A stretch of 64,000 bases of DNA from Bifidobacterium samirii (GCF_003952945.1 NZ_QXGK01000008.1:1-64000); one strand, 5' to 3'; positions 8,728 through 19,567 are shown, numbered from the stretch's first letter. The notes: generated by a model not told the origin, from the letters alone. Made by a program: numbers and translations.

Positions 8728-10284
8728 ATGCGCGGCGGGCTCAGACGCATCGTCATCGGCATGACGGCCACCATCATCGCGTTCCTCGTGCAGATCGGCG
8801 TCAACTTCATCCTCACCCCCTACATCCTCGCCACGCTCGGCGCCGAAGCCTACGGATTCGTGCCGCTCGTCAACACGCTCGTCGGCTACTCGTCGCTCCT
8901 GACCGGCGTCCTCAACGCGATGGCCGGCCGGTTCATCGGACTGGCGTACGGCCAAGGCGACCACGAACGCGCCAACGTCTACTTCAGCTCCGTGATGATC
9001 GCCGACGCGGCGCTCGCCGTCATACTCGCGGTGCCGTACGCGCTGGCGGCGGCCTTCCCGCAGGCGGTGATGGACGTGCCTCCCGCGCTCGTGGACGACG
9101 TGCGCTGGACGTTCATGCTGTCGGCCGCCGGCATGGAGATCTCGCTGCTGACGTCCGTGTACGGCGTCGTGTACTACGTGAGCGACCGGCTCGACCGCAG
9201 CGCGGTGCGCGGCATCGAGGGCAACCTGCTGCGCGCCGGCGTGCTGGTGGCGCTGTTCGCCACGATGCGCCCGCACATCTGCTTCGTGGCCGGATCGGCG
9301 CTGGCGATGAACGTGTACCAGTGTCTGGCGAACGTGTACTACACGCGCCGGCTCACGCCCGAGCTGCGGGTGCGGCGCTCGTCGTTCCGCTGGCAAGCGG
9401 TGCGCGAGCTGACGGCGTCCGGCCTGTGGAACTCGGTGAACACGTTGAGCTACGCGCTGCTCGTCTCCCTCGACCTGTATCTGGCGAACCGGTTCCTGGG
9501 GGCGGCGATGGCCGGCCGGTATTCGGTGGCCAGAACGATGCCGCAGTTCGTCACGAACGTGGCGCAGACGCTCGTCGGCGTGCTCGGGCCGAGCATCCTG
9601 CACTGCTACGCGCAGGGGAGGATGGGCGACATGGCCCGCTCCCTGCACCGTTCGATACGGCTCATGGGACTGGCCGTCTCGCTGCCGGCCGGCTATCTGA
9701 TCGTGTTCGGCCAGGAGTTCTTCCGGCTGTGGGCGCCCACGGAGGACCCGCTCCCGCTGCAGGCGATGAGCGTGGTTCCGCTGGTGGCGATGGTCGTCTC
9801 GGGATGCACGATGCCGGTGAGCAACGTGTACATCGCGATGGACCGGGTGCGGGTGCCGTCGCTGATCTTCCTCGCCTGCGGCGTCGCGAACGTCGCGGTC
9901 GTGCTGCCGCTGCTCGCATGGACCGATCTGGGCATCTGGGCGATCATCGGCGTGGCCGCCGCGATGGACATCGCCAAGAACCTGATCCTCAGCCCGATGT
10001 ACGCCGCGCGCTGCGCCGGCATGCCGCGACGGCGGATGCTCGCGGCCGAATGCCGGGGCCTGGCCGGCCTGCCCATCATGATCGCCGTGTGCTGCGCATG
10101 CCGGACGCTCGTCGCCGTGGACTCGTGGCCTGCGTTCGTGGCCGCGGCGGGCGCATGCGCGCTGGTCGCCGGGTCCGTCGGCCTGATCGTGGCGACGGAC
10201 CGGCGGGAGCGCGCCGCGTTCGCCGGCAAGGCGGTCCGATGGGCGAGGGTGCGCATCGTGGGCGGCGGGAACGACGGGAGGTGA
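8728..10284 (+). CDS. Wzx-type polysaccharide flippase
   Basis: Integral membrane protein of about 518 residues with roughly 12-14 helices, of the MATE/MOP-type polysaccharide-biosynthesis exporter superfamily. It would flip undecaprenyl-linked repeat units across the membrane. Characteristic features are the N-terminal TIIAFLVQIGVNFILTPYIL with LGAEAYGFVPLVNTL and the repeated long hydrophobic helices. It starts one base after the preceding stop, with GAGGAG-type pairing inside that gene. Together with the Wzz and Wzy-like proteins it marks a Wzx/Wzy-dependent pathway. Confidence 0.85.
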   Translation: MRGGLRRIVIGMTATIIAFLVQIGVNFILTPYILATLGAEAYGFVPLVNTLVGYSSLLTGVLNAMAGRFIGLAYGQGDHERANVYFSSVMIADAALAVILAVPYALAAAFPQAVMDVPPALVDDVRWTFMLSAAGMEISLLTSVYGVVYYVSDRLDRSAVRGIEGNLLRAGVLVALFATMRPHICFVAGSALAMNVYQCLANVYYTRRLTPELRVRRSSFRWQAVRELTASGLWNSVNTLSYALLVSLDLYLANRFLGAAMAGRYSVARTMPQFVTNVAQTLVGVLGPSILHCYAQGRMGDMARSLHRSIRLMGLAVSLPAGYLIVFGQEFFRLWAPTEDPLPLQAMSVVPLVAMVVSGCTMPVSNVYIAMDRVRVPSLIFLACGVANVAVVLPLLAWTDLGIWAIIGVAAAMDIAKNLILSPMYAARCAGMPRRRMLAAECRGLAGLPIMIAVCCACRTLVAVDSWPAFVAAAGACALVAGSVGLIVATDRRERAAFAGKAVRWARVRIVGGGNDGR

Positions 10285-10293
10285 CGGCATCCG

Positions 10294-11532
10294 ATGGACG
10301 GGACGGCATACGACGGGCCGCGCCGGCGGGAATCCGACGGCGAGACGGGACGGCTGCGCATCGCGGTCTGCGCGTATCTATGGAACTGGGGCGGCTCCGA
10401 CATCGCCAGCATCCGCATCGCACGGCTGCTGCAGGCGCAGGGGCATGACGTGACGCTGCTGGTGCCGGACAGCGGTTCGCTGGTCGAGGCGATGATCCCC
10501 GAAGGACTCGAGACGTTCCGCTTCGGCGCGGACAACCGGTTCGCCAGACTGTGCGGCGCATTCCGCCTGACGGCCGCGGACCGGACGCCGCTGCTGCGCG
10601 TCGCCCGCAAGATCCTGCACCTGTGCAGCGGCCGGAGACGGTACCTGCCGTACGACTACGCCGTCCGGCATCTGACCGGCCTGCCGGAACGGGAGTTCGA
10701 CGTCGTGCTGGACACGGAGGGCTACGGCCACGTCAACACGGCCCTGTGCGCGCGGCTGGCATGCGCGCGGCGTGCCACCTGGGTGCACTCCGTGGAACTC
10801 GACTGGATGAAGGGCGCCTATCCGTACCTGCGCGACTTCGACCGCATCTACTGCGTGTCCGAAACGGTCAGACGGGGGTTCGACGCACGGTATCCCGAAC
10901 TCTCCGACCGGACGCAGGTGCTCTACAATCCGGTGGACGAAGCCGAGATCCGCGACCTCGCGCTCAGGCCGCCCACGCTCTACGATCCGGCGGGCGACGG
11001 CCTGCTGCGCATCATCACCGTGTCCCGACTGTCGTGGGAGAAGAACCTGGGTGCCGTCATCGACATCGCGACGCGTCTGCGTGCGCGGGGACTGCGGTTC
11101 CGCTGGGACATCCTGGGCGACGGCGAGGAGCGCGAGACGCTGCGGCGGCGCATCGCACAGGAAGGGCTGGACGACGTGTGCATGCTGCGCGGCACGACGC
11201 CCAACCCCTTCCCCTACGTGAGGGCCGCCGACCTGTACGTGCAGACCTCCATCCGTGAGGGGTACGGGCTGGGCGTGCAGGAGGCGCGGATCCTGGGCGT
11301 GCCCTGCGTGGTGTCCGACATCGCCGCGTTCCGCGAGCAGATCCGCGACGGCGAGACCGGATACCTGTGCGCAGACGTGGACGCCTTCGTCGAACGGATG
11401 GCGGAACTGGCCGCGCATCCGGAGCGCCGTCGGGCCATGAGCGAGCGGCTCGGACGGGAGCCGGCCGTGGACGACGCGTCGCAGCGGCGGCTGCTGTCCT
11501 TCGTGAACGGGGAGGAACATGATGAACGGTAG
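10294..11532 (+). CDS. glycosyltransferase family 4
   Basis: GT-B retaining glycosyltransferase of about 412 residues. The N-terminal domain begins RIAVCAYLWNWGGSDIASIRIARLL; the C-terminal Glycos_transf_1 domain carries ITVSRLSWEKNLGAVID, WDILGDGEERETL and the E-x7-E signature EGYGLGVQE. GGGAGG lies about 12 bases upstream of ATG 10294, a slightly long spacing. It overlaps the next gene by 14 bases, so translation is coupled. Confidence 0.88.
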   Translation: MDGTAYDGPRRRESDGETGRLRIAVCAYLWNWGGSDIASIRIARLLQAQGHDVTLLVPDSGSLVEAMIPEGLETFRFGADNRFARLCGAFRLTAADRTPLLRVARKILHLCSGRRRYLPYDYAVRHLTGLPEREFDVVLDTEGYGHVNTALCARLACARRATWVHSVELDWMKGAYPYLRDFDRIYCVSETVRRGFDARYPELSDRTQVLYNPVDEAEIRDLALRPPTLYDPAGDGLLRIITVSRLSWEKNLGAVIDIATRLRARGLRFRWDILGDGEERETLRRRIAQEGLDDVCMLRGTTPNPFPYVRAADLYVQTSIREGYGLGVQEARILGVPCVVSDIAAFREQIRDGETGYLCADVDAFVERMAELAAHPERRRAMSERLGREPAVDDASQRRLLSFVNGEEHDER

Positions 11533-12631
11533 AAGGAAGGTCTGCTTCGTCATCGAGGCGATGGGATCCTTCGGAGGGGAGGAGCGCGTCACCTCGATGA
11601 TCGCGAACGCGCTGTGCGACGTCTACGACGTGACCATCCTCAGCCTCTGGCATATCGGCGAGCCGCGTTTCCCCATCGACGGCAGGGTGCGGGTCGAGTA
11701 TCTGATGGTCCGCGGCGAAGGCCGCATCATGCGCATGTGGCCGCGCTATCTGACGATGCGGCTGCGGCGCCGCTTCGCCGCGCGACGCTACGACGTGTGC
11801 GTCAACGTGGACCCGCTGCTCACGCTGGACGTCACGCCGGCGCTGCGCGGACTGGGCGCTCGGATCATCGAATGGGAGCATTTCAACTACCATCGCACGC
11901 TGGACATGCCCGAACGGATACGTGCGCTGGAGACGGCCGCGACGCACTCGGCGGCGATCGTGACGCTCACCCGACGCGATCTGGAACTGCACCGCGACGA
12001 AGGCCGCATCCCCGAACGGCTGCTGCGCCACATCCCCAATCCGACGCCCTATGAAGGGGACGTCCCGTCGCCGCGCGGGAGCGGACTGGCCATCGCGGTC
12101 GGACGGCTCGTCCTGCAGAAGGACTTCGACCGGCTGCTGCGCATCTGGGCCACGATCGAGGCCGTCGACGACGCCTGGGAGCTCGCCATCGTCGGATCGG
12201 GACCCCAGCGGGATCATCTGACGCGACTGGCGGACGAACTGGGACTGTCGCGGGTGCGGTTCGTCCCGGCCACGGACGACGTCGAAGCCTGGTACGACCG
12301 GGCCTCCCTGCTGCTGATGACCTCACGGTACGAGGGATTCCCGATGGTGCTGCTCGAGGCCCAATCCAAAGGACTGCCCGTCGTCGCCTTCGACTGCGAC
12401 ACCGGCCCCGCCGAGATCATCGACGATGGCGCCAACGGATACCTCATCCCGCAGGACGACGACGCGCTGTTCGCCGAACGCACGCTGACGCTCATGCGCT
12501 CACGTGACCTGCAGGACCGCTTCGCCACGGCCGCCCTGGAACGCAGCCGCGACCACCGCATGGCGCCGATCCGCAGCCGATGGATCGACCTGATCGAATC
12601 CGTCGCATCCGATCCGGCGGAACCGCGATGA
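11519..12631 (+). CDS. glycosyltransferase family 4
   Basis: Second GT-B enzyme, about 370 residues. It opens with KVCFVIEAMGSFGGEERVTSMIA (Gly-rich acceptor loop) and its donor domain shows AVGRLVLQKDFDRLLRIW, LAIVGSGPQRDHL and the E-x7-E motif EGFPMVLLE. The start lies inside the end of the previous gene and has GGGGAGGA just upstream. ATGA overlap with the following transferase. Confidence 0.88.
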   Translation: MMNGRRKVCFVIEAMGSFGGEERVTSMIANALCDVYDVTILSLWHIGEPRFPIDGRVRVEYLMVRGEGRIMRMWPRYLTMRLRRRFAARRYDVCVNVDPLLTLDVTPALRGLGARIIEWEHFNYHRTLDMPERIRALETAATHSAAIVTLTRRDLELHRDEGRIPERLLRHIPNPTPYEGDVPSPRGSGLAIAVGRLVLQKDFDRLLRIWATIEAVDDAWELAIVGSGPQRDHLTRLADELGLSRVRFVPATDDVEAWYDRASLLLMTSRYEGFPMVLLEAQSKGLPVVAFDCDTGPAEIIDDGANGYLIPQDDDALFAERTLTLMRSRDLQDRFATAALERSRDHRMAPIRSRWIDLIESVASDPAEPR

Positions 12632-13659
12632 GGATGAGAGAGGCGCAACGTGATGCGGATGCGGTCGCGGACGAGAGGCCGGTCAGCGTCATCATCCCCG
12701 TATGCGACGTGGAACGGTTCCTGCCGGCATGCCTCGACGCCGTCCTCGCGCAGACCTACCGCAACCTCGAGATCATCGTCGTCGACGACGGATCCGCCGA
12801 CCGCAGCGGCGCCATCTGCGACCGGTACGCCGCACACGATCCCCGCATCGGCGTCATCCACCAGCGCAACCGCGGGCTGAGCGCCGCACGCAACACGGGA
12901 CTCGACCTGGCGCACGGCGACTACGTGTGCTTCATCGACGCCGACGACGTTCCGGACGCGGACTACGTCGCCACGCTGATCCACGGGATGGAACGCCACG
13001 GATGCGACATGGCCGCCATCCGATACCGGCGCATCGACGAACAGGGCGAGGAGTTCGCCTTCGACACCCCGCACAACCGGTACGCGCACGTCGAGGTGCT
13101 GGACGGCCGTGACGCCGTCCGGCAGATACTTGCCGTCACCATGGAATCATTCGCCTGGGCGTACGCGTACCGGCGTGAGCTGTTCGAGACCGAGCCGCGC
13201 ATCCGCTTCCCCGAAGGGCGCATCATGGAGGACGTCGCCACCACCTACCGGCTGGCCGGCCGGGCGGGACGGCTCGTCAAACTGCCGGACGTCGTCCACT
13301 CCTACCGGATGCGGAGGGGGTCGATCATGGACACGCAGTGGCGGCGGGCGGTCCTGCCCACGGCATTGAACGCCATCGAGATACTGCGCTTCCTCGCGGC
13401 GGGCGGGCTGGGCGAGGCGGATGCGCGCGGACTGGGCGCGACATACCACGGGATGCTCGTGTCCGCCTACTATGCGGCGCTGCGTGCCGGAAGCGACCGG
13501 GCCACGCTGTCGCGGATCCGCGGATTCATACGCGAGGCCGACGCTCTGGTGGACCGTTCGACGGTCGGATTCGGCACCCTCTGCCGGCAGACGCTCATAC
13601 GGCTGCATCTGGCACCGGTCGCCTCGCGCATCGAACAGCGCATCCGCTGGGGGCAATGA
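12628..13659 (+). CDS. glycosyltransferase family 2
   Basis: Third GT2 enzyme and last gene of the polysaccharide operon, about 343 residues. Motifs are VSVIIPVCDVERFLPACLDAVL, VVDDGSADRSG, GLSAARNTGLDLA and IDADDVPDADY. Start 12628 forms ATGA with the preceding stop; the first 20 residues are charged and dispensable-looking, and ATG 12634 is an alternative. With three GT2 and two GT4 enzymes plus an absent priming enzyme, a repeat unit of about five or six sugars is the simplest reading. Confidence 0.87.
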   Translation: MRMREAQRDADAVADERPVSVIIPVCDVERFLPACLDAVLAQTYRNLEIIVVDDGSADRSGAICDRYAAHDPRIGVIHQRNRGLSAARNTGLDLAHGDYVCFIDADDVPDADYVATLIHGMERHGCDMAAIRYRRIDEQGEEFAFDTPHNRYAHVEVLDGRDAVRQILAVTMESFAWAYAYRRELFETEPRIRFPEGRIMEDVATTYRLAGRAGRLVKLPDVVHSYRMRRGSIMDTQWRRAVLPTALNAIEILRFLAAGGLGEADARGLGATYHGMLVSAYYAALRAGSDRATLSRIRGFIREADALVDRSTVGFGTLCRQTLIRLHLAPVASRIEQRIRWGQ

Positions 13660-13768
13660 GCGGGCGTCGCGCCGGTCGCGACCGGGATGCATCCGGACGC
13701 ATCCGGACGAGACGTGACGGTACGCTCGTGCGCGGAACGGACCGGTTCGGCGGAAGGAAGGAACGGCC

Positions 13769-14626
13769 ATGGGATACGGCAACGTGAGCGAACGACGCAG
13801 CCAGCCGCCGCAGGTGGGCGTGTCGGTCGTGATCCTCGCCCTGCGCGAGCCGACGGACGGCGGGCACGGGGACCATGACGGCCCGAGCCTGTGGATGCCG
13901 CTCGTGAGACGCGTCCGGCAGCCGCATCTGGGCGACTGGGCGCTGCCCGGCGGCGGCTTGCGCGCCGACCGTTCGCTGCGACGCTCGGCATACGAGGCGC
14001 TCGCCTCGACCACGGGCCTGCCGGTGCGATGCCTGGAGCAGGCGCACGCGTTCGGCGACCTCGCTCGCTCCCGCGGCGGTCTGCCGATGGTGTCGATCGT
14101 GTACTGGGCGTTCGTGGACGCCGGGGGGACGCACGACTTCGCGGAACGGGACAACGTCGCCTGGTTCCCCGTCGACCGGCTTCCCGATCTGGCGTTCGAC
14201 CACCGGGGCATCGTCGACTACGTGCTGGCCCAGGTGCGCGGCCGCATCGTCCATCCTGAGATGGTGACCCGGCTGGTCGGCCCCGAGTTCACGCTGCGTC
14301 AGCTGCACGCGGTCGCCCAGGCGGTGGCGGGGCGGGATGTGGATCTGGCGAACTTCCGCCGTCGGATGCTCGCCAGCGGCATGCTGGAGGAGACGGGGGA
14401 GAAGGTGCGCGAGGGACGTCAGCGGCCCGCCGCGGTCTACCGCTACGTGCCGTGCGCGGACGGGGACGTGGGGGACGCCTCCGGTGCGGCCGGGGATGTG
14501 CCCCGCGGTCTCGGGGCAGCTGCCGATGCCGCCGGCGCGGTCGATTCCGGCGTGTGGGCGGACGGGGCGCCCGGCCGCCGCGTGAGGACGGGGTCGGCGC
14601 TGTCCGCATTGACGACGGCGGAGTGA
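13769..14626 (+). CDS. nrtR: NrtR-like transcriptional regulator (degenerate Nudix plus winged helix)
   Basis: About 285 residues: an N-terminal Nudix-fold domain (residues 15-150), a winged-helix domain (about 160-225: PEFTLRQLHAVAQAVAG, NFRRRMLASGML) and an Ala/Gly-rich tail. The Nudix box at 61-84 keeps its GGG start but lacks the catalytic RE-x-x-EE glutamates (EALASTTG instead), as in NrtR/NadQ regulators that sense ADP-ribose-type ligands and repress NAD genes. It stands alone upstream of a NiaP-like niacin transporter with a strong palindrome between them. A residual hydrolase is less likely. Confidence 0.75.
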   Translation: MGYGNVSERRSQPPQVGVSVVILALREPTDGGHGDHDGPSLWMPLVRRVRQPHLGDWALPGGGLRADRSLRRSAYEALASTTGLPVRCLEQAHAFGDLARSRGGLPMVSIVYWAFVDAGGTHDFAERDNVAWFPVDRLPDLAFDHRGIVDYVLAQVRGRIVHPEMVTRLVGPEFTLRQLHAVAQAVAGRDVDLANFRRRMLASGMLEETGEKVREGRQRPAAVYRYVPCADGDVGDASGAAGDVPRGLGAAADAAGAVDSGVWADGAPGRRVRTGSALSALTTAE

Positions 14627-14803
14627 CGTCCGCCGTGCGGCGACGCCCCGTCGTGCATGCGGACGGTGTGCAGGACTCCTCGGCGGCATCCTCTCTGTCC
14701 GGTGCATCCCCGTGCGTGGGCGATGGTCTGACGTAGTCCATTATGCGGACGCCTGATTGCCGTTGTTCCGACTGGTTCTGCGTCGGGTGTGCCGCGCCGG
14801 GCG

Positions 14804-14834
14804 ACTATTTATGGTCGTAATGACTATAAATAGT
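14804..14834. promoter_or_regulatory. 31-bp palindrome, candidate NrtR operator
   Basis: Two 13-base arms (ACTATTTATGGTC and GACTATAAATAGT) surround GTAAT; they are exact complements except at one position. The element lies 106 bases before the transporter start in an AT-rich island within GC-rich flanks. It is placed where a repressor could block the transporter promoter; TATAAA inside the right arm could itself be the -10. The preceding stretch 14627-14803 shows nothing I can assign. Confidence 0.65.
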
Positions 14835-14940
14835 GCTATCGTGGGCGAGGCCGCCGCGAGGGCATCGGAAGGGACATGCCGCGGCGCACCCCGGCCCGCC
14901 GCGCGACGGGCCGATCGCATGAAGAAAGAAGACCACACGC

Positions 14941-16266
14941 ATGGAACAGCTCACGCGCAACGAGCGGCTCGACCGGCTCCCGTTCAACAAGGCGCACCGG
15001 CGCCTCCTCGTCGCCTCCGGCATCGGCTGGGCGTTCGACGCGATGGACGTCGGACTCGTCTCCTTCGTCGTCGCCGCCATCGCCGCCGACCCGCACTTCA
15101 ACCTCGACCCCACCCACAAGAGCTGGGTCCTGTCCATCGGATTCGTCGGCATGGCCGTCGGCGCGGCGCTCGGCGGCTGGATCGCCGACCGCGTCGGCCG
15201 CAAGACCGTGTTCACCGCCACGCTCGTCATCTTCGGCATCGCCAACGGCGTGATGGCCTGCTCCTGGTCGCTCGGCATGCTGCTGGGCGCACGCCTCGTC
15301 ATCGGCCTCGGCCTCGGTGCGGAACTGCCCGTCGCCTCCACGCTCGTCTCCGAATTCTCGCCCGCCCGTCAGCGCGGCCGTATGACCGTGCTCCTCGAAT
15401 CGTTCTGGGCCGTCGGCTGGATCGTCGCCGCGATGATCGGCTACTTCGTGATCCCCAACACCGGCGACTGGGGTTGGCGCTGGGCGCTGGCCATCGGCGC
15501 GCTGCCGCTTCTGTACGCGATCGTCACCCGTGCGCACGTGCCCGAATCGGTGCGCTTCCTCGAATCGCAGGGCCGTGAGGAGGAGGCCGAGCGGGCCGTG
15601 CGCTGGTTCGAGGCCGCCGGCGGCGTCGAACCCGTCGACAGCCCCACGGGTGCCCCGCTGCCGCGCATCGGCGCGCACGAGCTGTTCGGCGGCCGCTATC
15701 TGGCGCGCACCATCGCGATCTGGGCCACCTGGTTCTTCGTCAACTTCTCCTACTACGGCGCGTTCACCTGGATGCCGTCGCTGCTGGCCGACCAGTTCGG
15801 CTCCCTGACCAAGTCGTTCGGCTACACGCTCGCCATCTCGATCGCCCAGCTGCCCGGCTACTTCCTGGCCGCATGGCTCGTCGAGATCTGGGGCCGCCGC
15901 CGCACCCTGAGCGTGTTCCTCGCCGTGTCGGCCGTGGCCGCGTTCGCGTTCTCCCAGGCCGGATCCGTGGCCATGGTGCTCGTCTTCGGCATGCTGCTGA
16001 GCGCCTCCAACCTCGGCGCGTGGGGCGTGCTGTACGCGGTGACCCCCGAGATCTACCCGACCCGTCTGCGCGCCGCGGCGGCCGGCGCGGCCGCGGCCGT
16101 CGGACGCATCGCCGCGATCGTCGCCCCGCTGCTCGTCCCGTGGTTCCTGACCCTGTCGGGCGGGAACAAGACGGTCGCGTTCGTGGTGTTCGCCGCCGCG
16201 TTCGTCCTCGCCTGCATCGCGGCCCTGTGCCTGCCCGAGCGCAAGGGCCAGGTCCTGGAGGACTGA
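14941..16266 (+). CDS. niaP: MFS transporter, probable niacin transporter NiaP
   Basis: Major facilitator protein of about 441 residues with 12 predicted helices. The first helix region GIGWAFDAMDVGLVSFVVAAI resembles NiaP-type carriers of nicotinate/nicotinamide; the MFS signature loops GGWIADRVGRKTVF and WLVEIWGRRRTL are present. It lies downstream of an NrtR-like regulator and a palindromic operator candidate, and nicotinamidase is also in this window, which fits niacin salvage. A different small aromatic acid as substrate is the main alternative. Confidence 0.7.
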   Translation: MEQLTRNERLDRLPFNKAHRRLLVASGIGWAFDAMDVGLVSFVVAAIAADPHFNLDPTHKSWVLSIGFVGMAVGAALGGWIADRVGRKTVFTATLVIFGIANGVMACSWSLGMLLGARLVIGLGLGAELPVASTLVSEFSPARQRGRMTVLLESFWAVGWIVAAMIGYFVIPNTGDWGWRWALAIGALPLLYAIVTRAHVPESVRFLESQGREEEAERAVRWFEAAGGVEPVDSPTGAPLPRIGAHELFGGRYLARTIAIWATWFFVNFSYYGAFTWMPSLLADQFGSLTKSFGYTLAISIAQLPGYFLAAWLVEIWGRRRTLSVFLAVSAVAAFAFSQAGSVAMVLVFGMLLSASNLGAWGVLYAVTPEIYPTRLRAAAAGAAAAVGRIAAIVAPLLVPWFLTLSGGNKTVAFVVFAAAFVLACIAALCLPERKGQVLED

Positions 16267-16316
16267 CCCCCGGGGGGCGGGTATGGGGAGCTCCGGTTTC
16301 CCGTAACCTTACGTGC

Positions 16317-16414
16317 GACACGCCCGGACTGGTCATACGGAACGACGGTTGCGTCCCGGAACCACGGTGTTTCGGACCATAACCCCAGTTGTGTGCGACC
16401 AGTCCGGGCGTGTC
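16317..16414. repeat. 98-bp palindromic element, copy A
   Basis: The terminal arms GACACGCCCGGACTGGTC (16317-16334) and its exact complement (16397-16414) enclose an imperfectly paired interior containing GACGGTTGCGTC. It lies 50 bases after the NiaP-like stop and 89 bases before the MNT gene. It differs from copy B at about six of 98 positions and has the same orientation; the match continues about 14 bases beyond the right end. Confidence 0.93.
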
Positions 16415-16477
16415 GTCGTTGCGCGGGCGGGCGAGTGGCGACTTCCGCGACGTGGCCCGTCCGACGCCGGACGGACC

Positions 16478-16496
16478 ATAGCATATACGCTATACT
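16478..16496 (+). promoter_or_regulatory. promoter -10 and overlapping palindrome of the MNT/HEPN operon
   Basis: TATACT at 16491-16496 is a good -10 box seven bases before ATG 16504, implying a leaderless transcript. It overlaps a 16-base near-palindrome at 16478-16493 (arms ATAGC/GCTAT, 14 of 16 bases symmetric). The gene product starts with an XRE-type helix-turn-helix, so autorepression at this site is likely. No clear -35 was found. Confidence 0.55.
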
Positions 16497-16503
16497 TGCA
16501 GCC

Positions 16504-17004
16504 ATGAGAAGCATCGGGGAGCTGCGCGAGGAGCGCATGCGGCTGAATCTCAGCCAGAGCAGCGTCGCACGGGCGATGCACACCACGCAGTCGGCATTGT
16601 CGCGTGCCGAACGCGACGGCAATCCCACCCAATCGTTCCTGAGCCGCTACGAGGATGCGCTGAAGGCATTGGGGCCGGGGGAGAGCGTCCTCGAGGTCGC
16701 CATGCTGCGGCTCCTGGTGGGGGATGTGGTGAAACGGCATCATGTAGCCGAACTGTACGTGTATGGTTCGGTGGCGCGCGGCGAGGCGCATGCGGATTCG
16801 GACGTCGATCTGCTGTACCGGCTGGAGCACGGTTCCGCATATACGATGGCCGACGTGGCGTATCTGCGCGAGGACCTCGAATCCGCGTTGGGGCGCACGG
16901 TGTCGCTGACGTCCTACGATTCGCTGATCCGCGACGCGCGGCGCAGTCGCGCCGGCCGTCGCTTCCTCGACCACATCACCCCCGACCTGGTGCGGGTGGC
17001 CTGA
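16504..17004 (+). CDS. HTH-MNT antitoxin (MntA-like nucleotidyltransferase)
   Basis: About 166 residues. Residues 4-55 form an XRE-like helix-turn-helix (LREERMRLNLSQSSVARAM, TQSALSRAERDG). Residues 83-160 form a minimal nucleotidyltransferase domain with G88-S89, ARGE and D100-x-D102 (GSVARGEAHADSDVDL). MntA-type antitoxins inactivate the partner HEPN toxin by adding AMP to a tyrosine. There is no Shine-Dalgarno; the start follows a TATACT box by seven bases. Its stop overlaps the HEPN start by one base (TGATG). The HTH fusion suggests that one protein both represses the operon and neutralises the toxin. Confidence 0.85.
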   Translation: MRSIGELREERMRLNLSQSSVARAMHTTQSALSRAERDGNPTQSFLSRYEDALKALGPGESVLEVAMLRLLVGDVVKRHHVAELYVYGSVARGEAHADSDVDLLYRLEHGSAYTMADVAYLREDLESALGRTVSLTSYDSLIRDARRSRAGRRFLDHITPDLVRVA

Positions 17005-17366
17005 TGGGGCGGCATGACGACCAGCGCTTCCGCGACGAGACGACGCTCATCCGTCTGGCCGAGCATCTCGACAATGCGATCGCGGACGCCGCCGGCGTCG
17101 AATCCGCGGACGCGCTGTTCGCGGACCGGCTGCGGTTCAACTCGGTGGCGATGGAGATGACCCAGGCGCAGGAGTGCGCCCGGCGGCTGTCGGACGACTT
17201 TCGCGCCATGATGCCGGACCTGCCGTGGAGTGAGCTGCGCGCCCTGCGCAACGTCATCGTGCATGAATACGACGCCATCGACTCGGACGTGCTGTACGCG
17301 ACGGTCACGATGGACGCTCCGAGACTGGCGTCCGCGCTCAGACCGATGGTGGAATCCATCGGATAG
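17004..17366 (+). CDS. HepT-like HEPN ribonuclease toxin
   Basis: About 120 residues, mostly helical. The catalytic HEPN motif R-x4-H is present as RNVIVHEY at residues 82-89, including the tyrosine (Y89) that is the AMP acceptor in characterised HepT toxins. The family cleaves RNA when unmodified. It is translationally coupled to the MNT antitoxin gene. The stop is 17 bases before palindromic copy B, so the whole toxin-antitoxin pair is framed by two repeats. Confidence 0.85.
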   Translation: MGRHDDQRFRDETTLIRLAEHLDNAIADAAGVESADALFADRLRFNSVAMEMTQAQECARRLSDDFRAMMPDLPWSELRALRNVIVHEYDAIDSDVLYATVTMDAPRLASALRPMVESIG

Positions 17367-17383
17367 GGGAGAGCCAAGGGGGT

Positions 17384-17481
17384 GACACGCCCGGACTGGT
17401 CATACAGGACGACGGTTGCGTCCCGAAACCACGGTGTTTCGGGACATAACCCCGGTTGTGTGCGACCAGTCCGGGCGTGTC
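17384..17481. repeat. 98-bp palindromic element, copy B
   Basis: It has the same exact 18-base terminal inverted repeats as copy A (17384-17401 and 17464-17481) and about 94% identity overall, in direct orientation. It lies between the HEPN stop and typA. The remainder of the gap, 17482-17638, shows no gene; a GAGAGG Shine-Dalgarno for typA is near its end. Confidence 0.93.
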
Positions 17482-17638
17482 GCCGTTGCGCGGGAGTCCG
17501 TATGCTCCGGCTTCCGGCGTGTCTCAGGGAGCCTCTACGATTATGCCGGTTTGCGTGCGCGCGTAAGGGAACCGGCGAGGGAAGACAGACGCCGGACGGC
17601 CACGCAGGCGTCGATACAGTCAACTAAGAGAGGTTTTC

Positions 17639-19567
<1,929 letters not shown>

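Noticed and set aside
16317-17481. A-B repeats considered as an IS composite transposon
   Set aside because: Each repeat is too short to encode a transposase and no target-site duplication could be seen around either copy.
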